The notes below the pieces were generated by a model, which saw only the letters and a program-made list of their open reading frames with translations, searched no databases and was not told the origin of the DNA. A DNA stretch of 64,000 nucleotides from Myotis daubentonii (lineage: Eukaryota > Chordata > Mammalia > Chiroptera > Vespertilionidae). This document shows positions 23,121 to 33,690 of this stretch, piece by piece. The position numbers and the translations under genes were made by a program. Location of the stretch: contig NC_081851.1 of the NCBI RefSeq assembly GCF_963259705.1, positions 17,148,145-17,212,144 of the forward strand. The letters are read 5' to 3'. Numbering within the stretch: the stretch's first letter is position 1; each line of letters begins with the position of its first letter.

Positions 23121-24101
23121 ATTAATGACAGTCACAAATATAACACGTCTCTGCCACTAGGATCACATATCCTTGAGAAAAATCTAGCATTTTAAAGTAA
23201 AATAGAGGCTTTTAAACACACTTTTTGCAGAGTTGCATGTTCACGTGGTCTGTGAAAATACGATTTACTGAATTTGGATTGTGGGCCCAGAAGAGCTCAG
23301 AGGTTCCATGGCTTCTCTTCACACCCTGTAGACAAAGCCTCCCCGAGTGGAGCCAGCCTGGAAGGGTGCCTCCCCCGAGAGGCCCCTGTGCCGCTTCCCC
23401 CCATCGGCGACTGCCAGGCTGGGCGCTCCGGGAAGGCTTCTCTCCGGGTGCCAGGACTGTCCCAGGAACATCCCCTTGGGAACAGAGGTCAAGTCCAAGA
23501 GGCCAGGCCTCTCTGTTCCATCCAAAGCTCCTGGAGCCTGTCCTTCCTCTTACCCTGTCAAGCTTAAGCTGTCAGACATGTCGGCCGACCTTTGTTCCTT
23601 CACAGCTTCCAGAAAAAAAACAGGACTGTTACAGAACCGTCACTCCAGCTTTATGGGTGAATGCACCTTGGCAGGGGTGAGCCTGAGGGTGGAGGGGAGA
23701 TGACCCACTGGCAAAATACAAACGCCTCGTCCTTGGGCTTTGAATTAACAAAAGAGACACCCATGAGGCCTGCACAGCTGTGCTAAATGCACACACATTT
23801 CTGTTCCCCCAGCCTTTGTTTTGCAGATGCTCACAAATCTGAACGCACATACTGACATTAAAACTGACATTAAAACAAATCTAAATTTTTATAAGTATTG
23901 TAATGGACAGGAAAAAATTAAGCTATTGTACATAATCTTTTAAAACTTGGGTTTTCCATGCAAGTTCCTTTAGTTTTATCTGACGCCTACTTTTCTTGTT
24001 TCCTCGGCAGCAAAGACACAATCATATCGATCGATCAACATAGACTGGACTTTCCGTCCTAGATAAGCCTGAGCACAAATTGCGGACTGCTTCACACTCA
24101 C

Positions 24102-24158
24102 CTGTCTTCACTCGCTCTGGTCCTCAGAGGCAGGCCGGCCCCCAGCGCTTTATATGTA
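24102..24158 (-). promoter_or_regulatory. LYG1: Putative LYG1 core promoter: TATA box and leader exon
   Basis: On the minus strand the TATA box acatataaag (TATAAA at 24154-24149) lies 47 bases before a strong donor, AAGACAG|GTGAGT, with the exon ending at 24102. Transcription would start near 24120, and the leader would splice across about 4.3 kb to the acceptor at 19763 in front of the LYG1 ATG. The layout copies that of LYG2 at 2786-2840. The promoter call is inferred from the motif pair and the need for an upstream exon. Confidence 0.5.
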
Positions 24159-24420
24159 GTCTCTGTCCTGCTTCCTCTTTTAAGTGTTGACTTCAGCCTA
24201 TTATGAAAAGGTTTATGGCTAAGCCTAACAAATTATAGTAATGGTCATAGTAATTACAAACACTTTGAACTTATATAAGGTCTTCTATTCAAGAATGCCC
24301 TGGCGTTTTTGCAAACATTAACCAATTAGTTTCTTACCACACCTCAAAGGGCAGATCCTAATTGTAGGTTCACTTTGTTACTTTCAGGACCAACAGTTTC
24401 TGGGAATGGAGTTAGGTAAG

Positions 24421-24505
24421 AAGAAAGGGAGGGAAAGGGGAAAGGAGGGAAGGAGGGAGGAAGGGAGGGGAGGAAGGGAGTGGGAGAGGGAGTGAGGGAG
24501 GGAGA
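24421..24505 (+). repeat. Purine-rich (GGGA)n tract
   Basis: Degenerate gggaggaagg repeats, 270 bp upstream of the inferred LYG1 TATA box. Confidence 0.85.
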
Positions 24506-24834
24506 TGCAATTGGAGTGTCAGAAACTCTTACTCTTGGTCTGTATTTCAGGCAAGTGGAGCCACACCTGAGGCTGGATGACGCTCTTTTATGTAACCCAG
24601 TACCCACAGCTTGCTCTTAACTGTCGGCCTCAATAAATACTTCGGGAGGGTTTATATGAAGTTTCCAGGAAGGACCCTACCCCCGATGTCCCAGGGATGA
24701 GTTTCATCCCTAAGAGGGAGCCCCTTTATCACCACACCTTGTGAGCCCAACTCTACTGAACGGCTGGATGGTCCCCAAACACAGCCCCTCCTCTTGCTCT
24801 CCGCCTCCCACAGGCTCTTCCCTGGGGCGGAAGT

Positions 24835-25345
24835 GCCCTTAGGGACAGGGACTGTGTCTCATCGTCTTTATAGCCCCAGCACCTAGCACCCTGCCTGACA
24901 CATACTAGGTACGCAATAACCCGTGAGGTGAATGGCTAACTTCTTTATAAGGTCTCCCCGGCCCCACCCAGGCACCGCTGGAATGGAATGTAAGGCTGAG
25001 CGGTGAACTTGCCTGTGCATGTATGACCGAGTCCCCAGAGTCTGGCATGATGTGGGTATTCAGGAAACATGTGTTGAATCAGTCAATGCACGAAGAATTT
25101 CTACAGCCTCGCCCAGTGGGATTCGGCTGTGTTTCCCAGCGCTGGGTCCAGGGTAGGGTTGGCCTCCTCATGTTCCATGTTGCCCTCTAGATAATTCTAT
25201 CTCAGCACCAATGACACTTGCTTTTGTCTTTTTTTTCCCTTTCCAGTCTGAAAACAACTTGAGAACAAGGACCGAGTCTTCTTTCCCCGTTTCCCCTGAC
25301 TGGCACCTAAGAGGTATTCGATAAGCGTTTGTGGAATCAATCAAT
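24835..25345 (+). repeat. Cluster of L2-type LINE 3' fragments
   Basis: 'gccccagcacctagcaccct', 'gcctgacacatactaggtac' and later 'caggaaacatgtgttgaatc' and 'ctggcacctaagaggtattc' resemble the L2 3' end. Confidence 0.6.
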
Positions 25346-26334
25346 TAATAATTAATTAAAGGAAACATGACTTTCAGGAGGTCACTGACTGGACAGCGCA
25401 TTCTCTGCCGGTGGCTGAGCCACTGAGGCCACAGAGGCCACTGTGAGCAGATGCCCACCTGGAGACCCAGGGAGCCGGAACGTGACATTTGGGCCTGGGT
25501 GTGAGAATGCTGGTCTCCTCTATTGTTGGCAGAGGTGGGATACAAAGTAGAGAAATGGTGTACCCCATTACAATCCTTATCCCCACCAAAAAATGGAACA
25601 CTTTCTCCTCATTTTTTCCACTAGGCCTAGCACACACCCATGACAACTAGAAAGTATTGCCGTGGGAAGAAGCCTGGGGGTGCCCCAGTCCCATCTGCAA
25701 ATGTACCAGGTCACCAGGGTTGATCTAAACCCTGCACCGAGGCCCATGCCAGCGTCCTGGAAGGTTCTCCCTGGTGGGCTGCCAGCACATGGCCTGGCAA
25801 CAGCTCCACAGAAACAATGCCCAGCAAGGCCCTCTGGCTTTTCAGTCAGACCCCATAGGACAACCTTCATTCCAAAGACCTGGTGAAGGTCCAGCAGGGG
25901 AGCTGAGGGAGGTGTTGGAAAGTCAGTGAGACTAAACAGGAGCAGCTCCCGCTATTCCCTGCCGGGCCCCAGAGCCACGCGAGCGGCCAATGCCCCTACA
26001 GTTCTGACACCAAGTCCAGTGTGGTCGCACCGAGCAATTCTGACACTATCTGCCTGGAGGTAGCGTCAGATGCCACAGGACTGGCCCCTCCTTCAGATGA
26101 CAGTCCCAAGAGCGGATTGGCACTCGTGCTTCTGACCAACTAGCTGTAGATCTGAGATTCTGAAGACGCCCTCTGTGAGTTTGATTGATTTGCTAGAGTA
26201 ACTCACAGAATTCAGAGAAACATTGCACTTACGAGGTTACTGGTTTACTATAAAAGGACACAACTCAGAGAAACCAGATAGAAGAGATGCATTGAGGGCA
26301 AGGTCTGGGGAAGGGCTGTTGGAGCTTCCAACAC

Positions 26335-26470
26335 TCATTCATTCATTCATTCATTCATTCAAAAATGTCATAGAGGGCATATTCTGTGTCAGGTATGATG
26401 CTGGGGATGGATAATACAGTACTGAACAGGACACCCATGGTCCCTACCTTGTAAAGCTTATATTTTAATG
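26335..26470 (-). repeat. L2-type LINE fragment with (ATTC)n
   Basis: (ATTC)n at 26338-26361, then 'gtgtcaggtatgatgctggg' and 'ggtccctaccttgtaaagct', the reverse of an L2 3' end. Confidence 0.6.
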
Positions 26471-26484
26471 GAATGAGTTAGATT

Positions 26485-27075
26485 TCAGGTGCCTGTGATA
26501 CACTATAATCCCATAAGATTAGAATGGAGCTGAAAAATTCCTATAACCTAGTGACATCGTAGCCGTCCCAACAGCATAGCACAATGCATTGCTCACGTGT
26601 TTGGGGTGATGCGGTGCAAACAAACCTGCCGCGCTGCTAGTCACATAAAAGTACAGCATGTGCAATTATGTTCAGTCCACAATACTTGATACTGGTAATG
26701 AGTGACTATTGCTGGCCTATGTATTCACTACACTTTCTGTTGTTATCTTAGAGTGTATTCTTTCTACTTATAAAAAAGTTTGCTGTAAAACATTTCGCCG
26801 TGTTTGGTGGCAGCAGCCTCATAGATCTCATGTTTGCTGCATTTCTTGATCTCATCATTTTCGCTTGTGCTTGATTTAATCTCATGCTGTTTTGTACAGT
26901 GCCTGCTGTACAGGCTTATTGCCCTTACAGCGGGCCATCTCACGTAGTCCAGGTGTGTAGTAGGCCAGGCCATTTAGGTTGTGCGAGTGCTCTCTATGAG
27001 GTTTGTACAGCAATGACAAAATCACCCAATGACGCATTCCTCAGAGCGTATCCCTGTCGTTTATTGGTGCATGGC
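26485..27075 (-). mobile_element. MER2-like Tigger (pogo/Tc1) remnant
   Basis: The plus strand reads as reversed MER2: 'cataagattagaatggagct', 'gtgcaaacaaacctgc', then 'acgcattcctcagagcgtat' and 'ccctgtcgtttattggtgc' at the terminal repeat. Old, diverged and non-coding; the same family as 28206-29940. Confidence 0.7.
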
Positions 27076-27289
27076 CGTAGAGGCAAAGGGAGGAGCGTTT
27101 ATTATTTATTTTTACAAGGGAAACTACGGAAACATCTCTGAACACAAACGGGGGGGATTTGGCAGAGGACGAGCTTGAAAATGCATCAAGGGAATAAGAA
27201 ATGGAGCGAAGTCTCGACGATGACTGGGAGTGGTGTCCTGAGTTCATGTGAAGGGTTGGTTGGCTTCCGATGGGGAAGGGAGGCAGAGA

Positions 27290-27434
27290 AACTGAGAGCG
27301 TGGACTTTGAAATCTCAGGTTCTGGGTGACTTGGGCAAGTTGATTTCTTTGAGCCTGTTTCCTTGGCTGTTAAGGTGGGGATCATGCTCTTACCTTACAG
27401 GGAGGTTTTAAGGATTAAATAAAATAATGCTTCT
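27290..27434 (+). repeat. MIR SINE remnant
   Basis: 'ctgggtgacttgggcaagtt' and 'ctttgagcctgtttccttgg' match the MIR core; a Ves has inserted at its end. Confidence 0.78.
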
Positions 27435-27449
27435 AAAAGGCTCAGTGGT

Positions 27450-27677
27450 GCCCTAACCAGTTTGGCTCAGTGGATAGAGCGTTGGGCTGCAGACTCAAGG
27501 GTCCCAGGTTCAATTCTGGTCAAGGGCATGTACCTTGGTTGTGGGCACATACCCAGTAGGGAGTGTGCAGGAGGCAGCTGATCGATGTTTCTCTCTCATG
27601 GATGTTTCTAACTCTCTATCCCTCTCCCTTCCTCTCTGTAAAAAATCAATAAAATATATTTTTTAAAAAAATAAAAT
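27450..27677 (+). mobile_element. Ves SINE inserted at the end of a MIR
   Basis: Flanks AAAAGGCTCAGTGGT (27435-27449) and AAAAGACTCAGTGGT (27678-27692), 14/15 identical. Full length with A-rich tail. Confidence 0.92.
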
Positions 27678-28312
27678 AAAAGACTCAGTGGTATGTCTAC
27701 TATTTTTTTGGCCTTCCTCCTTCCAACTCCAGTCAGCTCTACCAACTCATTCTAATCCAGTGACAAACATATGGACCTAGTCCCACACTAAAGAAAAGGG
27801 AGGGGGTGGAAGGGAGAGGGAGGAAGGACTGATATAAATTTATATTTGCAAAGCTTTTTTTCATCTAATAGCCTCCATATTACTCACCCCAGACTCTTCC
27901 ACAAAGCACATGTGGAGCTTTTCAAGGTGCCAATTAAACACGTCCTGCTAACAAGGACACTGGCCGCCCAGAAAGGAATGCCGTCAGCACCACCCTCTTC
28001 CCAGGTGGAGAGGGGCCAAGATGCCATTATTCCACAATCATTTTTGACCATGTTACTAGGCCACGGGCAGTTTGGGCCACAAATGCCGAGAGGCAGGCAA
28101 AAGGAAAGAAATCAGGAAAAGGGAACTAAGGAAGAGCCAACCCCGAGTGCTTTGGACACCACTGACATGCTGTATTTTATTGTGGAAACCACTGAATTCT
28201 TGCATATAGTCAAGTGCCCCTTGATGTGCTATATGATGAGAAATGCATCATTAGGCAATTTCGTTGTACGAACATCGTAGAGTACACTTACACACACCTA
28301 CATGGCCTAGAC

Positions 28313-28538
28313 CCGTGGTCAGCAAACTGCGGCTCGCGAGCCACATGTGGCTCTTTGGCCCCTTGAGTGTGGCTCTTCCACAAAATACCACGTGCGGGTG
28401 CACACATACAGTGCGATTGAAACTTTGTGGCCCATGCGCAGAAGTCAGTATTTTGTGGAAGAGCCACACTCAAGGGGCCAAAGAGCCGTATGTGGCTCGC
28501 TAACCGCGGTTTGCCCAGCCGCAGTTTGCCAACCACTG
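28313..28538 (+). mobile_element. hAT MITE, foldback, inserted in MER2
   Basis: Same family as 21605-21815: ccgtggtcagcaaactgcgg ... gtttgccaaccactg. Flanks GCCTAGAC (28305-28312) and GTCTAGAC (28539-28546) are a 7/8 target duplication within MER2. The 3' arm carries a local partial duplication of the 'cgcggtttgcc' motif. Confidence 0.88.
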
Positions 28539-28562
28539 GTCTAGACTACTGATCACCTAGGC

Positions 28563-28774
28563 CTGTGGTCGGCAAACTGCAGCTCGCGAGCCACATGCGG
28601 CTTTTTGGCCCCTTGAGTGTGGCTCTTCCTAAGCCTTAGGAGTACCCTGTTTAAGTTAATAACAATGTACCTACCTATATAGTTTAAGTTTAAAAAATTT
28701 GGCTCTCAAAAGAAATTTCAATCGTCGTACTGTTGGTATTTGGCTCTGTTGCCTAATGAGTTTGCCGACCACTG
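28563..28774 (+). mobile_element. hAT MITE, second type, inserted in MER2
   Basis: Terminal sequences ctgtggtcggcaaactgcag ... agtttgccgaccactg match the previous hAT copies, but the AT-rich interior (containing 'gtttaaaaaatttggctctc') differs. Probable 8-bp duplication ACCTAGGC/GCCTCGGC (6/8), so this copy is older or diverged. Confidence 0.8.
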
Positions 28775-29199
28775 GCCTCGGCTGTATGGGATAGCCTATT
28801 GCTCCTGAGCCACACATCTGCACAGCCTGTTACTGTACAAAACAACACATGATTAAACCAAGCACAGGAGAAAATGATGCGATCAAGAGAGGGGTAGACA
28901 TGAGGTGTATGAGGCTGCCGCTAGTGCAGCATGGCATACTGTCTTACAGAAGACATTTTTTATAAGTAGGAAATAAACTCTAAAATAATGATAAAAGTAA
29001 TATTACAGTTAATACATAAACTGGCACAGTTGTTTATTATCAAATATTATGTACTGTACATAATTATATGTGCTATCCTTTCCTAGGACTAGCATCGCAG
29101 TAGGTTTGTTTATACCAGCATCACCACAAACACCTGAGTAATGCCTTGTGCTATGACATCACTAGGCAAGAGGGATTTTTCAGCTCCATTATAATCTTA

Positions 29200-29878
29200 C
29201 TAGAGGCTTGGTGCACAAAATTCGTGCATGCAGGGGTGGGTGTCTCTCAGCCCGGCCTGCACCCTCTTGCAATCCGGGACCCCTGGAGCTCCTAACTGCT
29301 CCCCTGCCTGCCTGCCTGATCACCCCTAACCACTCACCTGCCTGCCTGATTGCCCCTAATCACTCTGCCTGCCTGCCTGATCACCCCTAACCACTTTGCC
29401 TGCCTGCCTGATTGCCCCTAATCACTCTGCCTGCCTGCCTGCCTGATCACTCCTAACCACTTTGCCTGTCTGCCTGATCACCCCTAACCACTTTGCCTGC
29501 CTGCCTGATCACCCCTAACCACTTTGCCTGCCTGCCTGATCACCCCTAACCACTTTGCCTGCCTGCCTGATCACCCCTAACCACTTTGCCTGCCTGCCTG
29601 ATTGCCCCTAATCACTCTGCCTGCCTGCCTGCCTGATCACCCCTAACCACTTTGCCTGCCTGCCTGATTGCCCCTAATCACTCTGCCTGCCTGATCACCC
29701 CTAACCACTTTGCCTGCCTGCCTGATCACCCCTAACCACTTGCCTGCCTGCCTGATTGCCCCTAACCACCTCTGCCTTGGCCCTCACTGCAGCTTCATCT
29801 GAAGGACATCCAGAATGACTTCCAGAAGGTTCTTGGGTGTCCGGTCTAATTAGGATATTACACTTTTATTATTATAGA
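29200..29878 (-). mobile_element. Non-autonomous Helitron with minisatellite, inserted in MER2
   Basis: In minus orientation the element starts TCTATAATAATAAAAGTG at 29878 and ends ...GAGGCTCTAG-like (CTAG at 29203-29200) with the hairpin gtgcacaaaattcgtgcat. It splits a MER2 sequence between A29199 and T29879, the expected A/T Helitron target with no duplication. The interior is a minisatellite. Confidence 0.88.
29300..29775 (+). repeat. Minisatellite of about 30 bp inside Helitron
   Basis: About fifteen units alternating between 'ctgcctgatcacccctaacc' and 'ctgcctgattgcccctaatc' types. Each is separated by 'actttgcctgc' or 'actctgcctgc', with expanded CTGC runs. Variation between neighbouring units suggests expansion by slippage and unequal exchange. 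Confidence 0.9.
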
Positions 29879-30554
29879 TGGGACCACCATCATATCCAGG
29901 TCCACTGTTGACCAAAATGTTGTTATGCGGCTCATGACTATATTTAGTTTTTCTTTTGGTGAAACAACATAAGAAAATATAAAACAAAACGAACTTTTTC
30001 CTACTTGACTCACTGGAATGGGCTTGGTTTTTTTGAAGTAGGAGTGTTTGGAAATGTGGGGAGTGTGTTTTTCATTGTCTCAGTTCCAGGGTGTGCCACG
30101 GGTACGCAGTAGCCCCTGGAGAAGTGTTGCTGACTGCTCACAGGAGCATCAGCTGTGCCAGTCTTCCGAGTTCTGTGCTATTGCACACGTCGGAGGCCAG
30201 GAGTGCTCCTGGTGGCAATGTGTGAGGGTGACTGGATAGGGCAGATGCTGTTAACGTTTCCTGGGAAGCACCTTGGCAGCTCGTCTGGCCCTCCCTGAGA
30301 CTGGTCCTAGCTCAGACTTTGGGTGCAGTGTCGCAGTGTGTGCCCAGTGGATCCTGGGTGTGACTCCCCGCATTTGGTGGGCAGGATCAAGAGGGCTTTC
30401 CTGTTTCCGTATCCTGGAAAGATCTTATTAGTGTTTTCCTGGGAGCAAAGGAAGAAACGGACCTCACCTGCTGTGCCCCTATAGAACCTCTTGCATTTGA
30501 AGGGTCCCTACAGTCACATAAACCTTATCACCGCTCTTCACCACAGACTAGTAT

Positions 30555-30767
30555 CAGCGGTTCTCAACCTGGTGGTCGCGACCCCTTTGACGGTCGAACA
30601 ACCCTTTCACAGGGTCGCCTAAGACCATCCTGCATATCAGATATTTACATTATGATTAATAACAGTAGCAACATTACAGTTATGAAGTAGCAACGAAAAT
30701 AATTTTGTGATTGGGGGTCACAACATGAGGAACTGTATTTAAAGGGCCAGAAGGTTGAGAACCACTG
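30555..30767 (+). mobile_element. SPIN element (hAT MITE)
   Basis: Starts cagcggttctcaacctggtg with 'gtcgcgacccc', has 'gggtcgcctaagaccatcc' and 'acagttatgaagtagcaacg', and ends gttgagaaccactg. These are the hallmarks of SPIN, a hAT family known to have entered several tetrapod lineages, bats among them, by horizontal transfer. Flanking GACTAGTA (30546-30553) and GACTAGTT (30768-30775) look like an 8-bp duplication with one mismatch and a one-base offset. Confidence 0.9.
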
Positions 30768-31671
30768 GACTAGTTGAAACTCCTAGAACAATGAAATCTA
30801 TGCAATTTCTTTTTATACTAGTACTTTGGACACATGATTTATGGATTTTTTTTCACATTGAGTGATGCCGTCCTCAGAAATGAGCAGTCTACATGGAGTC
30901 ACGCATTCTCATTGCGAAAGGCCACATCTCCCAGTTTCCACTGAGGTCAAAGAAGGAAGGCTACAAAAATGGCGCCAGGTCTCTATATACTGCTGGTTGC
31001 TCCAAAGACAATTCACAGTGGTGCTGCTTTTCCTGTGAGGGGTTGATGGAAGAAGAGAAGTAGATGGATCACTGTTACAAGAAACTCTGGGTTCAAAGGA
31101 AGTTAACTTGTCTTAGTTGTCAAAGCCCAGTTCATTGAGAGGCTCTACCATGTTGGTTTTTTCCTGAGAAAACATCCTCTATTTTGCATTCCTACTTTTA
31201 TTGTTGGCTTGGCACATCCCTAAATTGTGAAACACTTTTGTGTCTTAAGAGCAATGATTTAGTACCAACATACAGTCTTCTGTTGGCTTCTATTGGCTTT
31301 CCTCTGATGCCTAATAAAATATACAAGAGAAAGACTGTTCAATTTTCATGAAGCTTAAATTACATGATCCTGACATTAATTTTGCCTGAAAGTTTTGGGG
31401 AGATCATCTGTGAATGAAGGTGGTTCTTTCATGTGTTTCTAATTTCTTCTAATTTACATAAAGAAAAAGAATGATTGGGCATTTGAATTATGAACCTGAT
31501 ATAGGTGCTTTTGTGTATTTTCCAATTATTTTCATATGATTCCCTTTCTCCAATAAGTGTGAAATAAAATATTGACACCTGTAACAAAAAAATACAATAC
31601 AAACGCCAAATAATAAATGCCTAGGCTAGCTAATAACAACCTTATTCCTTCCAAAATATTCCTCTCCATCC

Positions 31672-31790
31672 ATTAAGTTTTACTTGTACCCACAATGTGC
31701 CAGCCACTGGGCTGTGCTAAGAATAAAAGGTTGAATAAGACATAGCCCCTGCCCTCAAGAAGCTCACTTCTGGGGAGTGAAAGGGTATTT
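31672..31790 (-). repeat. L2-type LINE fragment
   Basis: 'cccacaatgtgccagccact' and 'agcccctgccctcaagaagc' match a reversed L2 3' end. Confidence 0.6.
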
Positions 31791-32119
31791 GCTGACATTT
31801 TTCTAATTTCTGTTGGGCTGAGGGACTCCCTTGCTGGCTGCTCCAGAGCCAACACCAAACCTTTCACATACAGACCATAAAACTCCATCAAACCCGTCAG
31901 CCAGCCAGTAACATGCTGATGAGGAAACTCTAAGTAAAGTCCTTTATTGTCCACAAGCATGGAAGCGTGAGACCAATACAATTGTCTTCTCCGGGAACTA
32001 ATAAAACTCTCAGATGCTGTGACTCACACAGTTTGAGTGAAATATCCCAAGTGTGAGGATCTGCCCAGGGGATCGCCCAGCCCTACCTCACAGTTGTGGA
32101 TCACTTCCCAGGGCACAAA

Positions 32120-32245
32120 GTATTTTCACCTGTGCTGTTGTCACACCCCTGTGACATAGAGGGAGAGCGTAATCATTCCCCATACTTTACAGATGAGGAA
32201 GCTGATGATCCTCAGGAATGAAACGACTTATCTAGGTGACCAAAT
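32120..32245 (-). repeat. MIR SINE remnant
   Basis: Reverse MIR: 'acagatgaggaagctgatga' followed by 'aaacgacttatctaggtgac'. Confidence 0.65.
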
Positions 32246-33109
32246 CAGCAAGGGGGTCCATGGTCCACTCAGGTAGACTTTTTGCCTTCAATTTTATGTC
32301 CTGTAACTCCTCAGGGCTGATAGGGTTTCTTTCTCACACGTAGTGGGATTTCTGGGGAGCACCATGACATGGGAACCAGCATCAATCAAGGCCACAAAAG
32401 GTTATTTATTGTATGGAGAACAATGGTGCACGTGGTTGTGTAGAGGTGATGTCCCAGGGGGTGGCTGGGATCCCAGGAGTATGATGTGCCCCTAAGGAGG
32501 CTGAGGAAGTTGCCATTGCCTGGGGTCAGGGAAGGGAGCAGCGTCCCAAGCTTGGGGAATGGAGAAGAGCGGAGGCCCTGTCAAGCCTTGTGGATGAGCC
32601 TGGAGCTCCGGGGGGGCTATTACCCGAACCAGATGGAGGGGGTGGGAGTGGGAGAGGACCCCAGGCCATGGAGACACCCAAGCCAGGTCCAGGGAAGTCC
32701 TCTGCTTGGAGATACTGCCTTGAGAAATAACTGCCTAATCTCTGTCAAAAGGAGCCTGCTCGAGGCTGGCTGGGGTTTCCCACCCACTGGCTCTCAATGA
32801 ACTTTCACTCGGGCCAAGATGCGCCAATTGCTGCATATCCCCAAAGTAAAAATGTATTATGGGATCCACTAGACGCATGGAAATGAGTGTGTAGTTATAT
32901 TGTTCCGTTCTAAAATTCCTATTTAGTGCTTTATATATTTTCGCTGAGACTTTCTATTTATTTGCTGAGACTCTATTTTTTCATTTGTTTCAAGTGTGCT
33001 TGTAATTTAGAAACCTTTGTCAGTTGAATCTACCACCTTTGTCCTCTGGATATTAGCATCTATTGGTGTCTCTTTTCATTCATTTGGAGGCCTCACCGGT
33101 CCTTGGTGT

Positions 33110-33690
33110 GATGAGTGGTTTTCGGGTGAAAGCTGGGCGCTTGCGGCATTACGTTATGGCATTATGTTATGAGACCTTTGCCTTGGCCGGCTTCCTCTGG
33201 CACAGCTGCTACAGGGGGAGGGGCAAGGCCACGTGGTGACGGCGGGTGGGGATGAAAGTCTAGGCTCCCCACAGACACCCGTGGGGAGGGGCTGCAGACT
33301 TCTGCTGTATTGCAGGGGGCGGAGGGAGGACTGGTTCCCAAGCAGGCCTCCTCGGACATCTCTCTGCCTGGACAGGGAAGAGTGCCCGGCGGCTGCCCCC
33401 CTGACACTGAGGTAGGGATGGCCTCATGACAGCGGGGTGGTGGTTAAAGTCCTGGTCCTCCACTAGACCTGCTCTGAATCACCTTTATCGGAAAGAGGGT
33501 GCTCATTCCTGCCAGGGGGTGGTGAAGTCCCTAGTGACACCGTGCGAGGGCAGGACGCGCATTAGCCCCATTGGGATGCACGTCCCAGGCCCCTCCCTGA
33601 CACCACCCGTGGGGAGGCACTGGGGCACCTGCTACAGCCTGGCCCGGGTGGAAGTCCAGGCTCCCCACCCAGCCTAGGCTAGCCTCTCTC
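33110..33690 (+). repeat. GC-rich region with degenerate repeats of about 100 bp
   Basis: Recurring blocks 'gatgaaagtctaggctcccc', 'ggtggttaaagtcctggtcc' and 'ggtggaagtccaggctcccc', with 'gacaccacccgtggggaggc'. Probably an old LINE 5'UTR or other transposon, not a gene. Open frames here show no family. Confidence 0.45.

Larger units (their letters stand above)
19763..24101 (-). other. LYG1 first intron
   Basis: It contains a palindromic hAT MITE (21605-21815), a Ves SINE (22848-23120) and a G-rich stretch at 20331-20362. The GC-rich flank near 19480-20120 is probably unique sequence. The open frames here have no recognisable family. Confidence 0.5.
28206..29940 (+). mobile_element. MER2-like Tigger remnant dissected by two hATs and a Helitron
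   Basis: 5' terminal repeat 'gtcaagtgccccttgatg', followed by 'gcatcattaggcaatttcg'. Internal 'gggatagcctattgctcctg' and 'gcagtaggtttgtttatacc', and 3' 'gttgttatgcggctcatgac'. Insertions at 28313-28538, 28563-28774 and 29200-29878 interrupt an otherwise continuous element. Confidence 0.8.

Noticed and set aside
29300..29775. Regularly spaced repeat resembling a CRISPR array
   Set aside because: Units are contiguous variants without unique spacers and lie within a Helitron in a mammalian genome; it is a minisatellite.
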